A stretch of DNA of 64,000 nucleotides. Source: Acinetobacter sp. ANC 5054. GTDB lineage: Bacteria; Pseudomonadota; Gammaproteobacteria; Pseudomonadales; Moraxellaceae. The notes beneath the pieces were generated by a model that ran no database searches, was not told where the DNA came from, and worked only from the letters and a program-made list of their open reading frames with translations. Where the stretch lies: positions 179,754 through 243,753 of the forward strand of contig NZ_NEGG01000005.1 of NCBI RefSeq assembly GCF_002135295.1. Reading direction: 5' to 3'. The position numbers and the translations under genes are program-made. Below are positions 45,840 to 55,654 of this stretch, piece by piece (position 1 is the first letter of the stretch; the number at the start of each line of letters is the position of its first letter).

Positions 45840-47931
45840 GAATTGCCTCTATGCGCTGATCCTGTTCTGGCACTTGTGACGAAACATGACACAAACTGCT
45901 TTGAATATTATTTAGGGAATATTGAATACGCTGTGCAACATCGACATTTTTAATATCCGCTGCGGCAATATTCAGATGGTTAATTTTGTTCACAATCTGC
46001 TGTAATAAATTTGCTAAAACATTTTTTTGATTGTTTTCTTTTGCTCGGAAATAATCATCTAAATCTTGCTGTAACGCTTCTAAACCATTTATCACATCGC
46101 TTTCAGGCTCTAACTTGTTCGCCAATTCTTGAATACGGGTTAAATCAATCACCGCACTCGACTCAACCAGTGCCAATTGGATGTATTGTTTCAATTTGGC
46201 AGACTGAACCATTTTGGTATTTAACACCCCGATTCGGTCGAGCATGCTCCGTAAATGGATGCGGAACTGTAACCCATATGGTAAATACAACGCCTGACGA
46301 ATCGCTTTATAGTGCTGTGCCAAAATACGCTGTGCCGTAATATCGGGCGACATGGCGCGAACCAAATTGATAATAAAGACTGAAATAATTGGGCCCAACA
46401 CCGTACCAATAGAGGCGTCAAAGAAAAGTATTTGGTCAAGAGAATAACGGTTTTGAAAATTCAAGCCCATGATGGTTCCCATCAAAACAGGCAAGCTAAT
46501 CCCGATTAATGGTGGATGCAAAAATAGCATCAGACAGAACATCACAAATGGCGCTAGTACGATAAATAATTGCCAAAATTCAGTGATATGCGGGAAAATT
46601 CCATAGGCATACAGAAAAACGAAAAATGCTGCATAAATATTGCCGCGAATAAACATTTTCAATGCAGGCACAGGGTTATCCATTGCCGTTAAAATACAGG
46701 CACTAATTGCAGCCATTTCAGCCATCATAAATCCGGCCTTCCAGCCACTCATGATCCAAAATCCAGTTGAAATCAAAATAATGATGCAGGCTGAAATCCC
46801 GCCACGTATGGCAACCCCAGCATCACGATGCAAAGTGGGATAACTCACACTATTCATTGCCATCATGGTGACTGGAAAAGTCGAATCACCTTGCTTCACC
46901 CGTTGCCAAAGCAAACGGATAGCACGGATATTTTGAATAAAATGTCGAATATCCATTTTCAAGCTTCCTAACATCACTTGCTGTGAAGGCAAAGCCTGTG
47001 CTTGAAGATGTTTAAAATCTTGTTCAAAGCGTTCTGGTAACTGATTAAGCGTCGCTTCATCAATGTCGTGCTGATCTTTTAAAAATTCAACAATATGCGC
47101 ATGCGCCTGATCCAATGCCGCACGATAGTTTGGATCCAGCTGATCTAACTGTTTCATGCGTTCTGACATTGCCACCAAGTTACTCACCAACAAACTCAAT
47201 TGATTAAGCATTTCTTGTAAGGGCCGTGTCATACCTTTTAAAGTCGATTTCTCATAGGACAAATGCACTGCCATGACATGAATATCGGCAATATCGCGGG
47301 CAATATTGCCAAGCGCTTGTGAGTAATCATCCAGTTGTGAAGGATCAGATAAAATTTTGTCAAAAATCGTTTTGGTATCATCCAGCGTTTTAGACACGCG
47401 GGTTTCAACCGCAGGTCCAATATGCATGGGAAAAATGGTCGTGGTCACCACTGCACTACTTAACACACCCACAGTAATTTCAAGAAAACGACCTACTGCC
47501 ATGTCAAAAATAGAGGCCGTATCAATGAAATACACTACGTTATAGCAAATAATGACTGCGGTATAACCTGCTAACATCGAAACATAGCTACGTGGCGTTC
47601 GGTCTAATAAAGATAAATACAGACAGATACCGACCCACACCGCCAAAAAGACCGTGAATAGTACGGGCATATGAATCAAATGTGGCAAGGCAATAACAGA
47701 GACGGCTGCACCTAAAAATGTGCCCAAAACCCGATAGAGGCTTTTGGAGGAGGTCATCCCTGAATAGGGATTGGCAATAACGAAAACCGTCCCAATTGCC
47801 CAAATGGGATAAGCCAAATTGAGTGCGAAAGCGACATAGAGCGCAAGCATGCCAGCCAAGAATGTCTTAGTCGCAAAAATCCAGTCCAACTTGGTTGGCC
47901 GAAAAGCGAGTAATTGTTTCGTGAGCAGCAT
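45832..47931 (-). CDS. FUSC-family efflux pump (AaeB-like)
   Basis: A 699-aa inner-membrane transporter of the FUSC/aromatic-acid-exporter family. Two blocks of membrane helices (about 20-160 and 375-510) are separated by and followed with helical cytoplasmic domains. FATKTFLAGMLALYVAFALNLAYPIWAI and the SGMTSSKSLYRVLGTFLGA segment are characteristic. I start at the ATG at 47929-47931 because GAGGA precedes it by 5 bases; an upstream in-frame ATG at 47949 is less supported. E. coli AaeB exports aromatic acids, so that is the likely substrate class, by homology only. Confidence 0.9.
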   Translation of the reverse strand: MLLTKQLLAFRPTKLDWIFATKTFLAGMLALYVAFALNLAYPIWAIGTVFVIANPYSGMTSSKSLYRVLGTFLGAAVSVIALPHLIHMPVLFTVFLAVWVGICLYLSLLDRTPRSYVSMLAGYTAVIICYNVVYFIDTASIFDMAVGRFLEITVGVLSSAVVTTTIFPMHIGPAVETRVSKTLDDTKTIFDKILSDPSQLDDYSQALGNIARDIADIHVMAVHLSYEKSTLKGMTRPLQEMLNQLSLLVSNLVAMSERMKQLDQLDPNYRAALDQAHAHIVEFLKDQHDIDEATLNQLPERFEQDFKHLQAQALPSQQVMLGSLKMDIRHFIQNIRAIRLLWQRVKQGDSTFPVTMMAMNSVSYPTLHRDAGVAIRGGISACIIILISTGFWIMSGWKAGFMMAEMAAISACILTAMDNPVPALKMFIRGNIYAAFFVFLYAYGIFPHITEFWQLFIVLAPFVMFCLMLFLHPPLIGISLPVLMGTIMGLNFQNRYSLDQILFFDASIGTVLGPIISVFIINLVRAMSPDITAQRILAQHYKAIRQALYLPYGLQFRIHLRSMLDRIGVLNTKMVQSAKLKQYIQLALVESSAVIDLTRIQELANKLEPESDVINGLEALQQDLDDYFRAKENNQKNVLANLLQQIVNKINHLNIAAADIKNVDVAQRIQYSLNNIQSSLCHVSSQVPEQDQRIEAIHG

Positions 47932-48394
47932 GATTGTCCTCGATCTCAAGTTTCTTTTTTAAGTGAAAACGGAATCGCATCGAATGCTTACGCATTCAAC
48001 AAAAGTACCTGAGATTGGACACAGGATTCAGTGGGATTTCGTTTAATTGAAAAGCAATCATTCAAAAGCGCTTAATAGCGCTCGAATAAAAAATAAAGGG
48101 AATATTTCTCACACATTATGAAAATGCATAATATTTATTCAATATAGGATATTTTCAATACAATATTGTCAAAAAATATTATTTTTGTCAATATAAATAT
48201 CTCCATTTGATAATACGTCTAATTTTAACATGCATCTTTTTCTTTTTTTATATAAGTTTCTCAAATGCATCATTTAAGTTATTTTCTTTTCAACATTGTT
48301 TGAACGATATCTCAGAAAAGCGCAGCATCAAACAACACAATTTGTTATAAAGTAACTTATCCATTGATTTTTTATTTTGACCAAGCAGGTTCTT
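47932..48394. promoter_or_regulatory. Divergent control region, FUSC operon and IclR regulator
   Basis: 463 bp. It contains AGCGCT at 48067-48072 and 48077-48082, a palindrome ACAATATTGT at 48160-48169, and TTGTCAA repeated at 48166-48172 and 48185-48191 (19 bp apart, so on the same face of the helix after two turns). Read on the minus strand the repeats are TTGACAA, so they could also be -35 boxes of the efflux operon. A regulator binding site overlapping the pump promoter is plausible. Confidence 0.5.
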
Positions 48395-49171
48395 ATGGCC
48401 CTTTCCAGTTTTGGTAAAATTCTCACCGTTCTCGACTTATTTTCTGTTTCACGTCCCATTATTAATGTGGACATCATCAGTGAAGAATTAGGCTTATCTA
48501 AACCCACGAGTTATCGCTATTTAAAGGAACTCGTGTCGGCTGAATTATTGCAACGTCTAAGTGGAACATCTGGGGATTACACATTAGGCTCAAAAATTGC
48601 CGTATTGGATTTTATTTCACGTACGACAGATCCGTTGGTGCAAATCAGTATTCCATTTATGAAGGAAATCGTTGAAAGAACTGAATCATGCTGTTTATTA
48701 ACCCATCTGAATAATGATGCATGTATTGATATTCACCATGAGCTGTATAAAGACTACAGTGCTTTGGCTTATGGTCGTGGTAGCCCTCGTCCAATGTATA
48801 AAGGCTCATCGTCTAAAGTTATTTTGTCGCATTTACCCAAGCAGCGTATTTTGGATTATTACCACCGTTTTGCCACTGAATTGGCAGAAGTCGGTTTTGC
48901 ACATAATGAAGATGAGTTTATGCTGCAAATGAAAAAGATCAAAAAACAGGGCTATTATTTTTCCAATGGTGAAGTCGACCCGAACATGTCAAGCTTGTCG
49001 ATTCCTGTGAAATTTTCAAGTAAAGAAGCTCCGCTTGCATTGACCCTATTGGCATCAAAAAATCGTTTTGAATTTATGAATTTTCAAAAATTGGTCGAAA
49101 TGATGCAAGATTGTGCCGCACGTATTGAGAAAAAATACAGCAGCATGACCGAAGAAGCTGAAATTGTGTAA
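48395..49171 (+). CDS. IclR-family transcriptional regulator
   Basis: A 258-aa DNA-binding protein: N-terminal winged helix (VDIISEELGLSKPTSYRYLKELVSAELLQ), then the IclR effector-binding domain (RGSPRPMYKGSSSKVILSHL; IPVKFSSKEAPLALTLLA). The ATG at 48395 is chosen over TTG 48377. It is transcribed away from the FUSC-DUF1656-HlyD operon, so it is the natural candidate to control it; the E. coli aae operon uses a LysR-type regulator instead. The ligand is unknown. Confidence 0.88.
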   Translation: MALSSFGKILTVLDLFSVSRPIINVDIISEELGLSKPTSYRYLKELVSAELLQRLSGTSGDYTLGSKIAVLDFISRTTDPLVQISIPFMKEIVERTESCCLLTHLNNDACIDIHHELYKDYSALAYGRGSPRPMYKGSSSKVILSHLPKQRILDYYHRFATELAEVGFAHNEDEFMLQMKKIKKQGYYFSNGEVDPNMSSLSIPVKFSSKEAPLALTLLASKNRFEFMNFQKLVEMMQDCAARIEKKYSSMTEEAEIV

Positions 49172-49236
49172 GCTAAATGAGGTCTAAAGATTACATTTAT
49201 TTAATCTTACAAAAATATTAAATTTATTGAATTTTT

Positions 49237-49301
49237 AAATTGTATTTTTAAATTGTATTTTTAAATTGTATTTTTAAATTGTATTTTTAAATTGTATTTT
49301 T
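49237..49301. repeat. 13-bp tandem repeat, five perfect copies
   Basis: AAATTGTATTTTT is repeated five times head to tail with no mismatch, preceded by degenerate AT sequence. It lies 66 bp past the IclR gene stop, in the 274-bp gap before alkB. Perfect identity of the units points to recent expansion by slippage. Confidence 0.95.
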
Positions 49302-49404
49302 AGTACACATTCTCATAATATGATTATTGTTCTTTAGCAGCAGTTTATCAGGATTCATCTTCGATAAGCATGTTCGTGATGTATACTCCTCAGAGAAATT
49401 AAGA

Positions 49405-49430
49405 AAGCTCATCTTGGTATGGGCTTTTTT
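49405..49430 (+). terminator. Terminator between the IclR gene and alkB
   Basis: AAGCTCAT, CTTGGT, ATGGGCTT (one G.T wobble) then six Ts on the plus strand. It is 234 bp beyond the IclR gene, leaving a long 3' untranslated stretch that includes the 13-bp repeats. Confidence 0.65.
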
Positions 49431-49445
49431 ATATCCAATTTTTCT

Positions 49446-50069
49446 TCATTGATTTTGATAAAAATAACGAAAGGTCAGATTAATTCTCGGCTCGGTAATT
49501 TTTACAGACTTCATTAAGGCATGTTTCCAATAGCGCTGTGTCTGCCCACGCATCACGATCAATTGTCCATGCTGTAATAACATGGGCACTTTTGCTTGGC
49601 TACTTTTATGTTGAAAACAAAATTTTCGGCTCGCCCCAAAACTTAAAGACGCAATCACGACCTGTTGATCTGGCGCAATTAATGCAGGCTCGTCATCACT
49701 ATGCCAACCGACTGCTTGCATGCCATTTTCATATAAGTTGGCCAAACAAGAATTAAAAGAATGCCCTACCAGCTTTTCAATATGTTGTTTTAAACGAAAC
49801 AGCGCAGGATTCCACTGCTGTGCTTGTTTTTGCATACCCGAATAATGGTATTGATAGTTTTCATCGCCATACCACACCACTTTGCGCTCGGTTTGATAAT
49901 ACTGTCCATGCAAAATGACTTCATCTGGTTGCCAAGCCAAGTGGTGTAGAAAATATCGCAAATATTTATCACTGTCTGAAGCAGACAAAATGAGACCATA
50001 ATCTTGCACCTCACCATCACAAGGCAGCACATTGGTTCGCTCTTCAGGACTAAATAATTCTAAATTCAT
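49446..50069 (-). CDS. alkB: AlkB-type Fe(II)/2-oxoglutarate dioxygenase
   Basis: Repairs alkylated bases in DNA or RNA by oxidative demethylation; 207 aa. The iron ligands H123 and D125 in WHSDDE and H183 in RYWKHAL are present, with the 2-oxoglutarate arginines in RINLTFR (R195, R201). The SCLANLYENG and the SLSFGASRKFCFQHK segments resemble the short ALKBH2/3-like bacterial forms. No ada or other repair gene is adjacent. Confidence 0.9.
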   Translation of the reverse strand: MNLELFSPEERTNVLPCDGEVQDYGLILSASDSDKYLRYFLHHLAWQPDEVILHGQYYQTERKVVWYGDENYQYHYSGMQKQAQQWNPALFRLKQHIEKLVGHSFNSCLANLYENGMQAVGWHSDDEPALIAPDQQVVIASLSFGASRKFCFQHKSSQAKVPMLLQHGQLIVMRGQTQRYWKHALMKSVKITEPRINLTFRYFYQNQ

Positions 50070-50236
50070 TGCATTGACCTAGTACTTTGACTGAACACCG
50101 ATGTGATCAATAGATGGAGTATAAGCATAGTGTATTCGATTTTTACTAGACACAAATCGATACACAGACATCGCTTGTCGCGGTGTTTTTTCAGGCTTAG
50201 ACTAAAGCTCAACTTTCACAATAAAAATAATTGCTT

Positions 50237-52033
50237 ATGAATTTATGGCAGGTCTTTCAGAAGCTTCGACCTTTTGTACGACCATATCGGGTCTTGGTCA
50301 TTGCAACACTGATTATGACTTTAATCGGTTCCTTCACTGCGCAGGTGAATGCGCTGACACTGCAATATGCAGTCGATAGCATTAATAAACTGGTCGAAGC
50401 CGGTCAAGGGCTCTCTGCGGGCTGGCATATTTTAATCACGATTAGCGTCATTTTATTGGGCAAAGAAGTGATTAATGCTTTTGTGCAATTTGGGCAAAAA
50501 TTTTATGGGGAAAAGCTGCGCATTTTGGTATCGCAAGATTTAGCCCAAGGCATTATTGAAAAATTCCTCACCTATCGTTTGGCATTTTTTAATGATGAAA
50601 ATAACCAGGCCGGCAAACTACAAACCCGTATTGACCGCGGTATTGGTTCTCTTACCCGCTTAGTTCAAATCTTTTTCATTGATATCTTGCCGCTTTTTAC
50701 CAGCGCCATCGTGGCATTGGGCTTGATGTACTATGCCAATTTTTATGTCGGTTTAGTCGCCACCTGTATTGTGCCGATCTATTTTTGGTTGACCTTCAAA
50801 CAGGCACAAAAACTTGGCGGCTGGCGACGTAATTTACGCGATGGGCGCGAGAAAAAGAGTCAGGGAATTCTCGGTATTATTAATTCCATTACCGTGATCA
50901 AATCCTTTAACCGTGAAACGATTGAAGCGAATAAACAATTAAAACTACAAAAAGAGCTGACCGACAACCAGATGCAGACCCGTCAGATCAGCTTTCTGTT
51001 TGATGGTCTCAAAACCTTTATTGAACAAATTGGCATCGTGCTAATCATTATTTTAACGGCGTATTTTGTACTCGATGGGAAAATGAGTATTGGTATGATC
51101 ATGTATCACGTGCTGCTCTTTAATAATGTTTCCGCACCGATTCGCTCGCTACATCGGATTTATGATGAAGTGAATGATGCCATGATCTACTCAGAAAGCT
51201 TTTTCAAAATATTGGAAGCGGATACCGAGATTGAACAAACAGGCTGCAAAAAACCACCAATTCAGGGACGTTTCGATTTAAATAATGTCGAGTTCTATTA
51301 TCCTAATGGTTATCATGCATTGAAGCATATCAACATGACCATTCAACCCAACAAAATCACGGCTTTAGTGGGGCTATCGGGTGCAGGAAAATCCACATTA
51401 ATCAGCTTATTAGATAAATTTTTTGAGCCACAAAGTGGGCAAATTTGCATTGATGGTATCGATATTAAGGACATCGACACACAATATCTGCGTGATCATA
51501 TTGGCTTGGTACTACAAAAAAATCATATTTTCCAAGGCTCAATTTTTGACAATATTCGCTATGGTAAAACCGATGCGGTAGCAGAAGATGTGATGGAAGC
51601 AGCACGGAAGGCTTCGATTCATGAGCAGATTTTGCAACTTCCACATGGCTACGAAGCCGATGCCACCTTGCTTTCTGGTGGGCAACAACAGCGAATTGCA
51701 CTGGCACGCATGTTCCTGAAAAATCCACCGATCATTTTCTTAGATGAACCGACAGCCAGTTTAGATGCCATCGCAACTGAGCAGATCAAGCACAGCTTAG
51801 ATGAAATCAAACAAGGGCGAACAGTGATCATGATTTCACACAGCTTGTCGCAGATTATTGATGCCGATTATACCTATGTGATGAAAGACGGTGAAATTGC
51901 CGAGCATGGTGAACATGATGCACTTTATCATCAGGATGGCGTCTATAAGGAAATTTTTGATGCGATGGCGAAAAGCTTAAATATTGAAAAAATTGCCCGA
52001 ACCTTTGATGAAGATGAAGAGACACATAGTTAG
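50237..52033 (+). CDS. ABC exporter, fused permease and ATPase
   Basis: A 598-aa half-transporter of the MsbA/MDR type. Six membrane helices occupy the first 310 residues. The ATPase domain has Walker A GLSGAGKST (from 379), signature LSGGQQQR (479-486) and Walker B IIFLDEPT (D503, E504). It likely exports a lipid or drug as a homodimer. The ATG at 50237 is chosen over an upstream TTG at 50231; the ribosome site is weak. The substrate is unknown; no partner gene is next to it. Confidence 0.9.
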   Translation: MNLWQVFQKLRPFVRPYRVLVIATLIMTLIGSFTAQVNALTLQYAVDSINKLVEAGQGLSAGWHILITISVILLGKEVINAFVQFGQKFYGEKLRILVSQDLAQGIIEKFLTYRLAFFNDENNQAGKLQTRIDRGIGSLTRLVQIFFIDILPLFTSAIVALGLMYYANFYVGLVATCIVPIYFWLTFKQAQKLGGWRRNLRDGREKKSQGILGIINSITVIKSFNRETIEANKQLKLQKELTDNQMQTRQISFLFDGLKTFIEQIGIVLIIILTAYFVLDGKMSIGMIMYHVLLFNNVSAPIRSLHRIYDEVNDAMIYSESFFKILEADTEIEQTGCKKPPIQGRFDLNNVEFYYPNGYHALKHINMTIQPNKITALVGLSGAGKSTLISLLDKFFEPQSGQICIDGIDIKDIDTQYLRDHIGLVLQKNHIFQGSIFDNIRYGKTDAVAEDVMEAARKASIHEQILQLPHGYEADATLLSGGQQQRIALARMFLKNPPIIFLDEPTASLDAIATEQIKHSLDEIKQGRTVIMISHSLSQIIDADYTYVMKDGEIAEHGEHDALYHQDGVYKEIFDAMAKSLNIEKIARTFDEDEETHS

Positions 52034-52040
52034 TGAGATC

Positions 52041-52068
52041 AAAAAAAAGCCCATCACTTGATGGGCTT
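52041..52068 (-). terminator. Terminator of phoU
   Basis: AAAGCCCATCA (52046-52056) and TGATGGGCTTT (52058-52068) form a stem; eight As before it read as Ts on the minus strand. The plus-strand tail is poor in T, so it serves phoU best. Confidence 0.75.
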
Positions 52069-52086
52069 TGCAATATTTAACTTAAA

Positions 52087-52803
52087 TTAGCGTTGAACTT
52101 TTTGCTCAATTTCTTCGACGCTGGTATGTCGTACATCCAGCCCTTTGACCATATAAATCACTTGTTCAGAAATATTGCGGGCATGGTCACCAATACGCTC
52201 TAAAGAGCGTAAGACCCAAAGCACATTCATCACACGAGTAATGTGGCGTGGATCTTCAATCATATACGTCATTAAGGTACGGGTAGCGGACTGATATTCA
52301 CGATCAATATCAGCATCGGCGAGTAAAACACGTAGTGCCTGATCTACATCTAAACGGGCAAACGCATCTAAGGCATCGTGAATCATCACACGGACTTGGT
52401 TGCCAATGTGTCGAGTTTCCATATAACCGCGCGGTGAACCACCCTCTTCACACAAACTCTGTGCGATACGTGCAATTTTTGCTGCTTCATCACCAATTCG
52501 TTCTAAATCCGTATTGGCCTTAGACATGGCAATCACCATACGTAAGTCAATGGCTGCGGGATGACGACGCGCCAAAATCAAAGTTAAGGCTTCATCAATT
52601 TCAGTTTCCATGCGATTCACCACATTGTCTTGAAACTGCACATCAATCGCCATTGCGGCATCGGTATCTAATAATGCATGTATGGCATTTGCAACTTGTT
52701 GTTCAACTAAACCACCCATGGTCATAAATTTGGTATGAACATCCTGTAATTCTTCATTAAATTGCGAAGAAATGTGGTGATTTAAAACAGGATTATTAGG
52801 CAA
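52087..52803 (-). CDS. phoU: Phosphate-transport regulatory protein PhoU
   Basis: A 238-aa helical-bundle protein made of two PhoU repeats (MGGLVEQQVANAIHALL and the second repeat with FARLDVDQALRVLL). It restrains the PhoR/PhoB response when phosphate is plentiful. It begins at TTG 52801-52803, with GGAGA six bases before it, giving the sequence MPNNPVLNHHISSQFNEEL; a longer TTG start at 52818 lacks a ribosome site. No pst transport genes are adjacent, unlike in E. coli. Confidence 0.92.
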   Translation of the reverse strand: MPNNPVLNHHISSQFNEELQDVHTKFMTMGGLVEQQVANAIHALLDTDAAMAIDVQFQDNVVNRMETEIDEALTLILARRHPAAIDLRMVIAMSKANTDLERIGDEAAKIARIAQSLCEEGGSPRGYMETRHIGNQVRVMIHDALDAFARLDVDQALRVLLADADIDREYQSATRTLMTYMIEDPRHITRVMNVLWVLRSLERIGDHARNISEQVIYMVKGLDVRHTSVEEIEQKVQR

Positions 52804-52886
52804 GATACTTCTCCACAACAGCAGAATAAGACAAAACTCAGTGCAATATTAAAGCACATCCAATGTGAAACTTTTATGACGAGCGC

Positions 52887-54242
52887 TTAATTCTTTAGCA
52901 TGATTGAAGTTAGCTTAGATTGATCAACTAACCATGCATTCATTTCAATCAAATCCTCTTCCGTTAATTTGCCCACGGCAGCTTTAAGCTCAAGCACATG
53001 TATCAAATAGTCATACTTGGAATTTAGATAATCTTGGCGTGCTGAAAAGGCATTACGCTGAGCCAATAACACATCGACCATGGTTTTTAAGCCTTCTTGA
53101 TATTGCGCTTGCGACGCTAAAGACACTTGAGCGGATGAATCCATCGCGGCTTTGCGTGCTTGCAACTTGGTTTGGTCTGTTTCAACCTGCATATAGGCTT
53201 TTTTGACATCGGTTTGCGCTTTACGGATGGAAGCATCGACTTGGGCTTGACTCTTTTCGACTTTAACGCTCGCCTGCTTAATCGACTTTTGAGTGCGTCC
53301 GCCATTGAACACATTCCAATTCATTTCAATCCCAATCTGATCAAACTGCCCGTCTTGTGACATGATCGATTCAGGACTTTGCTTGTTATAACCATACGTC
53401 CCCACCGCCTCAATTTGAGGATACAAGGCAGCTTGTTCTACTCGTTTGCCATCTTCGGCATAACGCTTTTGCATACGTGCCTGCAAAATTCCTAAATTTT
53501 GCCCTTGTGCTAACTCTTCCCATGCTTGGACGTTATTGGGTACGGGTTTTTGGAATTGAAAATCGTCACGCAGTACTGCCAAGTTTTCACGGTATGGCCC
53601 GATAAATTGTTGTAACTGTTCTTGTGCCAACACCAATTGCACATTGCTTGCCATACGATTTGCCCGCGCATTTTGATATTGTGCATTGGCTTCACTGACA
53701 TCACTTTTTGCAACCAAACCTTCTTTCAGCTTGCCATTCATCATCCTTAGCTGTTCAGATAAAGCTTGTTCTTCCTGCAAATTTGCCACAGTTAACGCTT
53801 GCTGACGTAGCACATTAAAATAGGCTTCAGAAACATTTAAAATGTGCTCTTGTTTTTGGATTTGCAGGGTAATTTCACTGAGGTTAATTGAGGTCTTCAC
53901 TTGCTTCAGACCTTCCCATGCATCCCAACGAAAGATCGGTTGACGTGCAGTTAAAGCAATTTGTTTGGTGGTTGTGCTATCGGGCATGATCAATCCAGAC
54001 TGTGCACCACTTTGATTGGAATTTTGATTTTTACGAGTTACATTGCCAGAGATTGTGACGGTTGGGAGTAAGTTCCCATTTGCAATACCTAAGTTGAGTT
54101 TGTCTGCCTCATATTGAAGCTTATTGGCTTGCCAATTCGGGTCAGCTTGTTTTGCACGATCGTAAGCTTCCACAAGATCCAATGCAAAAATGCATGGACT
54201 CGTTAAAAGTAAGCAGATTCCAAAAACAACTTTTTTGTTCAT
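52887..54242 (-). CDS. tolC: TolC-family outer-membrane channel
   Basis: A 451-aa outer-membrane efflux protein. It has a signal peptide (MNKKVVFGICLLLTSPCIFA) and the duplicated helical/beta structure with LQYEADKLNLGIANGNLLPTVTISGN and its repeat RVEQAALYPQIEAVGTYGYNKQSP. It would serve as the exit duct for several inner-membrane pumps, such as the FUSC/HlyD system at 44.6-47.9 kb. The gene stands alone on its strand. Confidence 0.92.
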   Translation of the reverse strand: MNKKVVFGICLLLTSPCIFALDLVEAYDRAKQADPNWQANKLQYEADKLNLGIANGNLLPTVTISGNVTRKNQNSNQSGAQSGLIMPDSTTTKQIALTARQPIFRWDAWEGLKQVKTSINLSEITLQIQKQEHILNVSEAYFNVLRQQALTVANLQEEQALSEQLRMMNGKLKEGLVAKSDVSEANAQYQNARANRMASNVQLVLAQEQLQQFIGPYRENLAVLRDDFQFQKPVPNNVQAWEELAQGQNLGILQARMQKRYAEDGKRVEQAALYPQIEAVGTYGYNKQSPESIMSQDGQFDQIGIEMNWNVFNGGRTQKSIKQASVKVEKSQAQVDASIRKAQTDVKKAYMQVETDQTKLQARKAAMDSSAQVSLASQAQYQEGLKTMVDVLLAQRNAFSARQDYLNSKYDYLIHVLELKAAVGKLTEEDLIEMNAWLVDQSKLTSIMLKN

Positions 54243-54518
54243 TTTTCTTCGTCAATTCCTAACATTTAAATACCCGCTGTTGAGTATTCAAATCTAAAAC
54301 TAAGCAGATACTAATCGTATCTCTGCAAATTTCCGTATGATTTTTATTAATTTTTTATATCAACTTGGACAAGTTACCTTGTTTATGGACTAATTTCGAC
54401 AATACTCACAACGCTGTAACAAACAACTGCATAATAGTACACAAAATGCACCCGTTTCATCTATAGAATAGTCGACATTCCATCGGACTATATACCCTCT
54501 TTATTGCATCGAGCCATA

Positions 54519-55535
54519 GTGTCAAAAATTTTTAATCTGCCAGCTAAATTCAGCGCGCTTTTTTTGTGTTTCAGTTTGCTCACCGCATGTCAGCAACAAC
54601 CTGAACCTCAGCCTGCACCAGAATTTCAAAACAAACAAACTGTTCAAAAAGAAGCAGTAGATTTGTCGTTGCTGTGCAAAAAATTAGCACAAAATATGCA
54701 AGAGATCGATGATCAACGCACTACCTTTGCACTCGAACAAATTAACCAAGATTTAAAAGTTTGCTTACCGCTATTAGAAGCGCCCGAACAGCAAAAATTA
54801 CTCAAACTGTCAAATCAGATGTATAAAAACTTTTTACATGTTGAACGCACCGCACAGCAACAATTAGCGTTTGAACAGTATGCTTTTGATATGGCACAGC
54901 ACCCAACCATCCAACAAAATCACTATGAACAATTGACCCTACGTGACCAATATCTTTTGAAGCACAAAGGACAAGCCTATGTTGAATTGTTCGATGCAGG
55001 TGAAGGTCAATTACGCTATCGCCGTAGTCCCGAATATTTAGCTAAAATTTTCGCACCCTATATGGATGATGCCGAGCAAGTCTTTATTGAAAATTTGGCT
55101 GAACAAAATACACAACCTGTTTTGCTGCAAAAAACCTTGACCCTTGACCCTCAAGACATCGCAAGCCGCGCTTTATTTTGGGAAGATTATCTCAAACAGT
55201 ATCCAGACAGCCCTTATAAAAAAGATGCGCAACAATTGTTATATCAATACAGCCAATTTTTGTTTGTCGGCACGTCTGATAGCCCTGTTTCTGGCGATTA
55301 TTCAGATCGACTCAGCATTCAGGCCAGTTCGCTTGAAGAAATCGAAAAATTGTCCAAATTAAAGCAGTCACAATTGGCCATACACTCGCGTCAGTTCTTA
55401 AAATTAATTGAGCAAAATACTGTGAGCGGTAACCGCACTGCCGAATCCCAACTCCTCAGTACAATCGGTATTCACAATCCATCGCCAAGCTATAAAAAAG
55501 ACTGTTTTAGTGATGCCATTTGCACTGTAAGTTGA
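54519..55535 (+). CDS. Lipoprotein of unknown function
   Basis: A 338-aa protein with a lipobox (LLTAC) at residues 20-24, so it is likely anchored in the membrane by a lipid. I start at the GTG at 54519, which gives MSKIFNLPAKFSALFLCF directly before the lipobox; a TTG at 54504 is in frame upstream. The mature part is rich in Gln, Leu and Glu, with helical character, and has no family I recognise. Cys near the C-terminus (KDCFSDAICTVS) may form a disulfide. It lies upstream of the thiC riboswitch, with no terminator in between. Confidence 0.7.
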   Translation: MSKIFNLPAKFSALFLCFSLLTACQQQPEPQPAPEFQNKQTVQKEAVDLSLLCKKLAQNMQEIDDQRTTFALEQINQDLKVCLPLLEAPEQQKLLKLSNQMYKNFLHVERTAQQQLAFEQYAFDMAQHPTIQQNHYEQLTLRDQYLLKHKGQAYVELFDAGEGQLRYRRSPEYLAKIFAPYMDDAEQVFIENLAEQNTQPVLLQKTLTLDPQDIASRALFWEDYLKQYPDSPYKKDAQQLLYQYSQFLFVGTSDSPVSGDYSDRLSIQASSLEEIEKLSKLKQSQLAIHSRQFLKLIEQNTVSGNRTAESQLLSTIGIHNPSPSYKKDCFSDAICTVS

Positions 55536-55654
55536 GTGAAATTCTTTAATTGAGTTGAATCGTATTTTCACAATAACTCTCAATATTGATGAATTCTCAT
55601 ACAATATAAAATGACACTGCATTTAAACAATGTTCATGCTAGTATCCACATAAA

